Source: Baffinella frigidus
Taxonomy: Eukaryota > Cryptophyceae > Cryptomonadales > Baffinellaceae
Length of the DNA: 18,960 nucleotides
Assembly: GCA_026770585.1 (NCBI GenBank)
Contig: MU646814.1
Span: forward strand, 270,493 to 289,452
Direction of reading: 5' to 3'
This document shows, in pieces, positions 16,201-18,960 of this stretch. The stretch's first letter is position 1. Each line of letters opens with the position of its first letter. The notes below the pieces were generated by a model. It was not told the origin of the DNA. It worked only from the letters and a program-made list of their open reading frames with translations, and searched no databases. The translations under genes were made by a program, and so were the position numbers.

Positions 16201-18960
16201 ACAAGGCATGTCCGGTACTCAAGAGTAACGGTGAAGAACTATTTTTTACAAAACGTAGCCGCACGTTCGATGCTAATTTTCACAAAACGTAGCCGAAGAA
16301 CGCACGTTCGCGCCGTCCAACACGTGCTGTTGATGGCGAGGTTTTCACCGTTGATGGACAGCGCCACGTCCCGCCTGTAACCCTCAGCATTTGATTTCCA
16401 TCTGACCATCACTTTCCATGTATGGTCAAATATGGACCAGTGGTCAAATATTGACCAGCGTGGTCAAAACGGACAGGTGAACGCGTTGCGGGCGGGACTA
16501 CTTGGAAGCTCCAAGTTCGACTTTGTTCACAAATACTGCTCCGTTCGCCGCGACCCCTTCTTCTCTGTGAGCCTTCCCAGCTCTGGATCACTCGGGTTGA
16601 CAGTCCATTCTCAAGTTGACATGTCAACTTGACGGATCTATACGGCAAACCATGTCAACTTGAGAATGGTCTGGGTTTGCCGTATAGATCCGTCAATTTC
16701 AGAGCGCAACAGAGCCCGGGCTCTTCAAATTGTTGAGTCTGAATCAGACGAAGACAGAGCTAGGCTGTGTCGCCCCAGCCACCCAATCCCGCGGACCCGC
16801 CTCGGGAGCGAGAACATGCTAGTAGGGTAACGTCCTGAAAACCGGGTAGTTGGGCCTACGGTATTGCCTACGGTAGACCGTAGGGCTAGGACCTATGTTT
16901 CATAGGACCCCCCGACGGCCCTACGGCCTACCGTAGGCAATACCGTAGGGCTAACTACCCCATTTTCAGGACGTTTCCCTATTTCATATGCGGAAACAGT
17001 ATAAAAATACTGTTTTGGGCCACGCGTAAAGTTGATTCTCCCCTTGAAAACAAGCCACTTTTGGCGTATCATCACAAAACACGCCAAAAGTGGCTTGTTT
17101 TCAAGGGGAGAATCAACTTGACACGTGGTCAAAAACAGTATTTTTATACTGTTTCCGGAGATAATATTAATGCGAGAGCTTCTTCATCACACCACACGCT
17201 TTTCTGAGAAACACGATTTCCCACTCTGCGAAGTTGGTCACTTGCTCGCGATTAAACGGTCGTTTGGGCATCTCACCTGCCTGGTTTATGGTTTATGGTT
17301 CATGGTTTATTGCTGACAGAAGGAGTGGCGTGGGGGCAAGTCGGGAAGTATATGCCCGAGCACGGGTTTTGGGGTGTAGGGTTTCTGGTGTATGGTTTGT
17401 TGCTGACGGCGTGGCGCGGGGGCAGGTTGGAAAGTGTCGACGCGAACACGAACTCAACCTCCTCCTCCGCCACTCGGTCATTCCACTAGCTCCCCCAAGG
17501 CCAAAGTTCCCCGGCTAGTTGAGTGTGCGTAGAAGTGTTGATCAATCGACCTCCTTCTCCGCCACTCGGTCACACTCCCACTCGACGCTGGCAGACTGCC
17601 TGTTTTGAGAACCGTGTGCAGTCCAACAGTTTTAGTTTTAGCGGGAATGCCACGTTACTCACGCTTAAACCGTGCGTAAATTGACCACTTCCAGTACAAA
17701 ACTAGGTCGTGACACTGCAACACATTTTCAAACAGCACATTTTCGGGCCTCAGAAGGGAATACAGGGTGGCCATGTTGGTTCTGTTCCGGAGTACACTTA
17801 CGTTTCTCTCTCGTACAACCCTTACCTCGAGGAAGTTCCCATGTACTCTGGCCACCCTCAAGATTGGCTTACGCCCAGACAATCTACGATTCTAACCATT
17901 GGAGCCCTTTCTACAGGTGATGGTGAGGCGGCTCAAAAAGGACCTTTTTGAGCCCAAAAGAACTCTTGCTCAATCGTCCACATTCCCATCCACCCCGCCC
18001 AACGAACATCATTACACAACTGGATCCTACAAATAGTATATCTGTAGCGATTTATTTAGTAATTCCATTTAGTATTTTTTGTTGCCCCAAGCAATGAAAT
18101 AATGTTTTGAATTCTATCAGGTGATGGTGCGGCGGCTGAAGAAGGATGTCCTGAAAGAACTCCCCCCAAAACGGCGCGCCCTGGTCCACATCCTGATCCG
18201 CAAAGTACTCCACAACTGGATCCTTCAAGTATTAGCACTGGGGATTACTGGACCATCGGATCCAGGAAATCGAGTGGTACAAGTAATAGTAACAGAGATT
18301 ACCAGAAAATTAGAACCAAGTAATCAATATTTTTGCTTCTGACAGGTGATGGTGCGGCGGCTGAAGAAGGATGTCCTGAAAGAACCCCCCCCGAAACAGC
18401 GCGCCCTCGTCCACATCCTCATCCGTCCCGCCCAACAAAAATCTCTACACAACTGGATGCTACAAACAGTATGTGTGTATTAATTTGTGTAGTAATTACA
18501 CGTGTGTAGCTTTTTTTTGTTGCCCCAAGCAACACATTAATATTTTGAAGTTCATCAGGTGATGGTGCGGCGGCTCAAAAAGGACGTGTTCAAAGAACTC
18601 CCCCCGAAACGGCGCGCCCTGGTCCACATCCTGATCCGCCCCGCCCAGATGCGTCTCCTCTTCGACGCTCCCGCCTCGGGATCAGGGTCGAAGCACGGGC
18701 CCTCGCCCGCCTCAGGACTCGAAGGGCCCGCCTCCGGACCGGGATCGACCGACGGACCCGCCTCGGGAATGCGGTTCCCAAGCAACGTTTCCCCCCCGAC
18801 TCCTCCTCACGCGAATGCGGCCTCGTGGGATCCGTACGGGCCCGCCTCAGGACTGGACGGGCCCGCCTCGGAGTCAGGCGGGAGAATGTCAACTTTGGAA
18901 GTCGACGAGCCCGCCTCTGGATCTGGCGCGCGAAAGTCAACTTCGGAAGTTGACACGGGT
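10954..18960 (+). CDS. SNF2-family annealing-helicase-type ATPase, SMARCAL1/ZRANB3-like, 3' end outside the window
   Basis: Eleven exons join in phase: 10954-11019, 11432-11518, 12209-12275, 13029-13125, 13823-13910, 14348-14400, 14918-14994, 15541-15635, 16477-16566, 17426-17476 and 18559 to the window end, 391 codons in all. In order they give CPFQ/AGVEYTL (Q-type motif before motif I), LLADDMGLGKT (Walker A), PLLIVCPASVR, FEKWLPGL, VVITSYQML, LLIVDESH (Walker B), VMLLSGTP, KYC, LLLRHS and VMVRRLKKDVFKELPPKRR. This order, and DDMGLGKT with LSGTP, match SMARCAL1 and ZRANB3 better than remodeller-type SNF2 proteins. Those relatives rewind or reverse stalled forks in the nucleus. The helicase C-terminal lobe is beyond the window, and no HARP or zinc-finger domain was found. 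The true start is upstream and unplaced. Two introns would have GC-AG borders. Introns carry many extra exon copies. Confidence 0.85.
11041..11252. repeat. CT microsatellite in SNF2 intron
   Basis: (TCTG)n at 11050-11070, then (TC)n with interruptions, then (CCCT)n at about 11211-11241. Simple sequence only. Confidence 0.9.
11320..11361 (+). pseudogene. 5' partial copy of SNF2 exon b
   Basis: After a GGGCAG acceptor it reads GV.PLPEGERARVL, then runs to a stop. The sequence just before it and after it differs from exon b at 11432. Confidence 0.7.
11432..11518 (+). CDS. SNF2 exon b (PFQ motif)
   Basis: 29 codons, GVAPLPEGERARVL to MRDALCPFQ, between CCGCAG and GTGAAA, phase 0 to 0. In SMARCAL1-type proteins a PLP...LLPFQ segment sits directly before the nucleotide-binding exon. 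The Q contacts the adenine in related ATPases. Confidence 0.8.
11643..11686 (+). pseudogene. 3' partial copy of SNF2 exon b
   Basis: It reads CLPGRMRDALCPFQ and ends at a usable GTACCC donor. The 5' half and its acceptor are absent, so it cannot be spliced in as an exon on its own. Confidence 0.75.
11750..11779 (+). pseudogene. Second 3' partial copy of SNF2 exon b
   Basis: It reads VRDDALCPFQ and is followed by GTACCC, lying between heptamer repeats on both sides. Confidence 0.7.
12116..12139 (+). pseudogene. 5' partial copy of SNF2 exon c
   Basis: After GGCAG it reads VAGVEKTL, matching the start of exon c at 12209 (IAGVEYTL). It then turns into CCCTCAA-type heptamers. Confidence 0.6.
12209..12275 (+). 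CDS. SNF2 exon c (DDMGLG)
   Basis: 22 codons plus one base, IAGVEYTLRHRCRVLLADDM then GL and G, between CGCAG and the strong donor GTAAGA. The final glycine codon is completed by the next exon, which supplies the KT of Walker A. Confidence 0.9.
12424..12490 (+). CDS. SNF2 exon d, copy 1 (possible alternative exon)
   Basis: After GGCAG it completes the glycine and reads KTVQALADVFPLLIVCPSSVR, ending AC/GTGAAA in phase 2. Entry and exit phases equal those of copy 5 (13029-13125), so it can replace copy 5 without a frameshift. It is ten codons shorter, lacking a VAAALDA-like block and the W-containing tail. It may be an alternative exon or a decaying copy. Confidence 0.5.
12604..12676 (+). pseudogene. 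SNF2 exon d, copy 2
   Basis: After GGCAG it reads KTVLALAVAAALDAFPLLTV, then loses similarity (YRACGL) where the CPSSV block should be. The Walker lysine is kept but the 3' splice context is lost. Confidence 0.6.
12767..12800 (+). pseudogene. SNF2 exon d, copy 3 (remnant)
   Basis: TGGCAGGCAAGACG is followed by a scrambled CTAGCGTTGCAGCGGG block resembling the QALAVAAA codons. An in-frame stop follows within seven codons. Confidence 0.45.
12847..12915 (+). pseudogene. SNF2 exon d, copy 4 (Walker A lysine lost)
   Basis: After GGCAG it reads NTVQALAVAAA, so the catalytic lysine codon AAG has become AAT (Asn). Later residues diverge. The downstream block GTGAAAAGGACC is shared with copy 1, showing that the duplicated unit is exon plus intron. 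Confidence 0.6.
13029..13125 (+). CDS. SNF2 exon d, copy 5 (best Walker A exon)
   Basis: 31 full codons, from KTVQALAVAAALDAF through PLLIVCPASVRLVWVD, between GGCAG and GTAACC, phase 1 to 2. Combined with exon c it gives DDMGLGKT. It is the only copy with every expected family block, including the W..E tail that leads into FEKWLPGL. Confidence 0.85.
13155..13285. repeat. CT microsatellite in SNF2 intron
   Basis: (TC)n with (TTTCGCTC)n units near 13237-13270. The following GTGTGTGTCGACGAGTAAC (about 13323) echoes the end of exon d copy 5 (GTCGACGAGTAAC), a further trace of duplication. Confidence 0.85.
13340..13512. repeat. CCCTAAA-like heptamers in SNF2 intron
   Basis: Degenerate CCCTAAA, CCATAAA and CCCTCAA units. 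Unique sequence follows to about 13660. Confidence 0.85.
13665..13760. repeat. CT tract with a fragment of exon d
   Basis: (CT)n to about 13722, then GTGATCGTGTGCCGCTCCTCAGT at about 13726-13748, reading VIVCRSSV. This matches the LLIVCPSSV block of exon d. A (TG)n and G-run follow. Confidence 0.55.
13823..13910 (+). CDS. SNF2 exon e (WLPGL)
   Basis: One base plus 29 codons, FEKWLPGLRPGDLHPVFGSS then DKPPAETPK, between GGCAG and GTCCAG, phase 2 to 0. The W-LP-L pattern is the conserved segment after motif Ia in SMARCAL1/ZRANB3. The first intron bases belong to a TIR element (13911-14018). Confidence 0.8.
13911..14018 (-). mobile_element. TIR element, family A, at the exon e donor
   Basis: The minus-oriented copy starts GTCCAGCCCTGTCTCAGTCT, close to the family terminus, passes GGTGAGCCCGGGCTGTTGTC and CGGGTTTGTACCGCG, and fades at GGGATGTCAGC. 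It begins at or within a few bases of the exon e boundary, so the 5' splice site lies on or beside its terminus. Confidence 0.6.
14036..14112. repeat. Two-copy tandem repeat of about 34 bp
   Basis: TTTTTGTGG.GAAATGGTATTCAAAAGTCAA occurs twice, nearly perfectly, after a related AGTATTTTTTGTGG start. Confidence 0.75.
14261..14290 (-). mobile_element. TIR element, family A, terminal fragment
   Basis: CAGCTCTGTCTCAGTCTATT then TGGGCTGACG matches the 3' terminal part of family A in minus orientation. The rest is absent. Confidence 0.55.
14348..14400 (+). CDS. SNF2 exon f (VVITSYQML)
   Basis: 17 codons plus two bases, VVITSYQMLHRLRSDLT and AG, after the acceptor CTCGCAG. The following bases are GCATGC, so the donor would be GC. 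Phase 0 to 2 fits both neighbours. It is the conserved strand after motif Ia (TSY). Confidence 0.8.
14440..14530. repeat. Diverged foldback with CCTACCGTAG core
   Basis: GGCCTACCGTAGTCAATACCGTAGGC resembles the arms of the large hairpin at 16830-16974 (CCTACCGTAGGCAATACCGT), but the element is shorter and imperfect. Confidence 0.5.
14571..14710 (+). mobile_element. TIR element, family A
   Basis: It contains AAGTTGACATGCTGCGTGTG, GGTACAAATCTGTC and CACCAAATTGGTGA, and ends TTAGACAGTGCTGGG. The left end is eroded. It lies in the intron between exons f and g. Confidence 0.65.
14918..14994 (+). CDS. SNF2 exon g (DESH, Walker B)
   Basis: One base, 25 codons, one base: RAWKLLIVDESHALRTSASG then PVAAH, between GCGCAG and GTCTGC. 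DESH is the SMARCAL1/ZRANB3 form of the Walker B box (DEAH/DEGH in remodellers). Entry phase 2 and exit phase 1 fit both neighbours. Confidence 0.85.
15005..15180. repeat. Pyrimidine-rich intron sequence
   Basis: TTTTTTTTCGTCTTCTTCTT and later CTTCTTCTCCGTC tracts. Open frames here (LLLPLHLH) are compositional. Confidence 0.5.
15244..15316. repeat. 25-bp tandem repeat, three copies
   Basis: CTTGAGAACAGAGAAAATAT then TTCAT, repeated at 15244, 15269 and 15294; the last copy has one extra A and degenerates. Confidence 0.9.
15397..15540 (+). pseudogene. Two partial copies of SNF2 exon h
   Basis: The copy at about 15447-15490 reads MTMALLRRVHRVVL, matching TTLALVRRVQRVML of exon h, and breaks off before SGTP. 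A shorter one at about 15400-15412 keeps only ACGCCCTGGCGCG. Each is followed by TTTACACA.TAA.C and CCCTAAA-like repeats, so the unit was duplicated with its flank. Confidence 0.65.
15541..15635 (+). CDS. SNF2 exon h (LLSGTP, motif III)
   Basis: Two bases plus 31 codons, KTTLALVRRVQRVMLLSGTP then SPRHPLDLFDQ, after AATCAG. The next bases GCAATC imply a GC donor; reading on gives a stop three codons later. Phase 1 to 0 fits both neighbours. LSGTP followed by P.LDLF is diagnostic of the family. Confidence 0.85.
15679..15766. mobile_element. 88-bp TIR element, family C
   Basis: GGGGACTGGACATTCCGGCTAG...CTAGCCGTAATATCCAGTCCCC: arms of about 23 bp with two mismatches and a roughly 40-bp AT-rich loop. 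It is a typical small nonautonomous element. A nearby GGCTAGAGTGAATTG (15789) repeats part of the arm. No clear target duplication is visible. Confidence 0.75.
15884..15922 (+). pseudogene. Frameshifted fragment of SNF2 exon h
   Basis: ACCCCCGCCAATCTCTTGAT then ATCTTCGACCCAG aligns with the 3' end of exon h (CCCCGCCACCCCCTCGACCT...GACCAG) with small indels. Confidence 0.4.
16235..16312. repeat. Short direct repeat
   Basis: ACAAAACGTAGCCG and GCACGTTCG occur twice, 30-45 bp apart, in the same order. Confidence 0.6.
16415..16470. repeat. TGGTCAAATAT palindrome cluster
   Basis: TATGGTCAAATATGGACCA, GTGGTCAAATATTGACCA and GTGGTCAAAACG follow each other just before exon i. Half sites TGGTCA/TGACCA recur with regular spacing. 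Confidence 0.55.
16477..16566 (+). CDS. SNF2 exon i (KYC segment)
   Basis: 30 codons, VNALRAGLLGSSKFDFVHKY then CSVRRDPFFS, between GGACAG and GTGAGC, phase 0 to 0. It corresponds to the F.....RYC segment after motif III in SMARCAL1/ZRANB3 proteins. No duplicate was seen. A TIR element starts about 10 bases after the donor. Confidence 0.75.
16577..16764 (+). mobile_element. TIR element, family A, with internal foldback
   Basis: Left end CAGCTCTGGATCACTCGGG, right end GAAGACAGAGCTAGG. The middle is expanded by an inverted duplication: CCATTCTCAAGTTGACATG / CATGTCAACTTGAGAATGG, and 22-bp perfect arms around GGATCTATACGGCAAAC. The perfect inner arms imply a recent event. Confidence 0.7.
16830..16974. 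mobile_element. 145-bp hairpin element, family D
   Basis: Arms of about 57 bp, starting ACGTCCTGAAAA and ending TTTTCAGGACGT, pair with only a few mismatches and carry CCTACGGTATTGCCTACGGT. Fragments with the same core occur at 520-605, 1085-1115 and 14440-14530. Confidence 0.75.
16991..17157. mobile_element. 167-bp hairpin element, family E, with perfect arms
   Basis: The outer 26-bp arms (16991-17016, 17132-17157; CGGAAACAGTATAAAAATAC...) and inner 39-bp arms (17029-17067, 17081-17119; AAGTTGATTCTCCCCTTG...) are each perfect inverted repeats. They are separated by short unpaired blocks and a 13-bp loop. The outer arm is itself nearly palindromic (AACAGTAT..ATACTGTT). Lack of divergence indicates a young insertion or gene conversion. 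Confidence 0.8.
17281..17400 (+). pseudogene. Partial copy of SNF2 exon j with its upstream intron
   Basis: TTGCTGACAGAAGGAGTGGCGTGGGGGCAAGTCGGGAAGTAT matches the region leading into exon j (TTGCTGACGGCGTGGCG...). It reads VGKYMPEHGF against VGKCRREHEL. The acceptor CAG has become CAA. TTTATGGTT repeats flank both. Confidence 0.6.
17426..17476 (+). CDS. SNF2 exon j (LLLRHS)
   Basis: 17 codons, VGKCRREHELNLLLRHS, between GGGCAG and GTCATT, phase 0 to 0. The E.L..LL segment sits directly before the VM.RRLK motif in SMARCAL1/ZRANB3, exactly as the next exon supplies. The donor GTCATT is weak. Confidence 0.75.
17546..17575 (+). pseudogene. 3' fragment copy of SNF2 exon j
   Basis: CGACCTCCTTCTCCGCCACT then CGGTCACA matches the LLLRHSV end of exon j about 90 bp downstream of the original. 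Confidence 0.6.
17576..17916. other. AT-richer intron, no supported exon
   Basis: It contains a 10-bp inverted pair (AGGGTGGCCA...TGGCCACCCT, 17764-17863). A plus-strand frame there reads YNPYLEEVPMYSGHPQDWLT, which looks protein-like but has stops nearby in relation to any splice frame and no match I can name. Confidence 0.4.
17917..18120 (+). pseudogene. SNF2 exon k, copy 1 (decayed)
   Basis: After CTACAG it reads VMVRRLKKD, then is scrambled (LFEPKR). The downstream half matches the other units, including ATTACACAACTGGATCCTAC, TTTTTTGTTGCCCCAAGCAA and the final TATCAG. The 204-bp unit is exon plus intron. Confidence 0.75.
18121..18345 (+). CDS. SNF2 exon k, copy 2 (possible alternative exon) with its intron
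   Basis: VMVRRLKKDVLKELPPKRRA then LVHILIRK is intact, with acceptor TATCAG and a possible donor GTACTC at 18205. Entry and exit are phase 0, so it could be included in addition to, or instead of, copy 4 without a frameshift. The unit is 225 bp long. Confidence 0.45.
18346..18558 (+). CDS. SNF2 exon k, copy 3 (possible alternative exon) with its intron
   Basis: VMVRRLKKDVLKEPPPKQRA then LVHILIRPAQ is intact, except LPP has become PPP and R has become Q. The frame continues to a strong donor GTATGT at about 18470; the remaining bases to CATCAG form an 88-bp intron. The unit is 213 bp long. Confidence 0.45.
18559..18960 (+). CDS. SNF2 exon k, copy 4, continuing out of the window
   Basis: 134 codons open to the window end: VMVRRLKKDVFKELPPKRRA, LVHILIRPAQMRLLFD, then a low-complexity linker with at least seven PASG-type units (GPASG, EPASG). 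SMARCAL1-type proteins have a variable linker here between the two ATPase lobes. Only this copy extends past LIRPAQ into such a linker, so I take it as the constitutive exon. Confidence 0.8.
   Translation, partial: MMVRRLKKDVFKELPPKRRALVHILIRPAQMRLLFDAPASGSGSKHGPSPASGLEGPASGPGSTDGPASGMRFPSNVSPPTPPHANAASWDPYGPASGLDGPASESGGRMSTLEVDEPASGSGARKSTSEVDTG

Overview
The window is nuclear DNA from an intron-rich, repeat-rich eukaryote. Exons are GC-rich. Intergenic and intronic DNA is filled with long GA/CT and TA microsatellites, degenerate telomere-like heptamers (TTTAGGG/CCCTAAA and local variants CCCGAAA, CCCTCAA, GGTGTTT) and several families of short inverted-repeat elements. A plant-type heptamer plus LSM2 and a SMARCAL1/ZRANB3-type SNF2 gene would suit a unicellular alga, perhaps a green (prasinophyte-like) one. 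The lineage is inference; nothing here fixes it.

Layout. 1-450: one well-formed minus-strand exon (CxxC motif, unknown family) with broken copies on both sides. 700-2860: heptamer array, palindrome cluster, CT microsatellite, a terminal-inverted-repeat (TIR) element and a composite tandem array. 3026-3772 (minus): a two-exon gene for a membrane-anchored acidic protein of unknown function, with a plus-strand exon candidate starting 67 bp away (3840). 4450-5910: tandem repeats and microsatellites. 6186-7084: a fragment copied from the acidic-protein gene, then a cluster of short TIR elements flanked by TA. 7620-7910 (minus): LSM2, intact and intronless, the most certain gene. 8129-8652: two weak plus-strand exon candidates. 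8720-10860: heptamer arrays, an AT-rich open segment and a foldback TIR element.

10954-18960 (plus) is one gene: an SNF2-family ATPase of the SMARCAL1/ZRANB3 annealing-helicase type, cut off by the window end before its second helicase lobe. Eleven exons can be joined with consistent reading phase at every junction. They give, in order, the PFQ motif, DDMGLGKT (Walker A), the VCPASV block, the WLPGL block, VVITSY, DESH (Walker B), LLSGTP, a KYC segment, LLLRHS and VMVRRLKKDV.

The outstanding feature is that most exons of this gene have degenerate or near-intact copies in the adjacent introns: five copies of the Walker A exon plus a fragment, four of the VMVRRLKK exon, and partial copies of at least five others. 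Many copies are bordered by telomere-like heptamers. The same pattern appears on the other strand at 1-450, so exon-plus-intron tandem duplication looks like a general habit of this genome. Several copies keep splice sites and phase, so mutually exclusive exon use is possible, and one Walker A copy has lost its catalytic lysine. Two introns appear to use GC-AG borders, and TIR elements lie just inside three predicted 5' splice sites.
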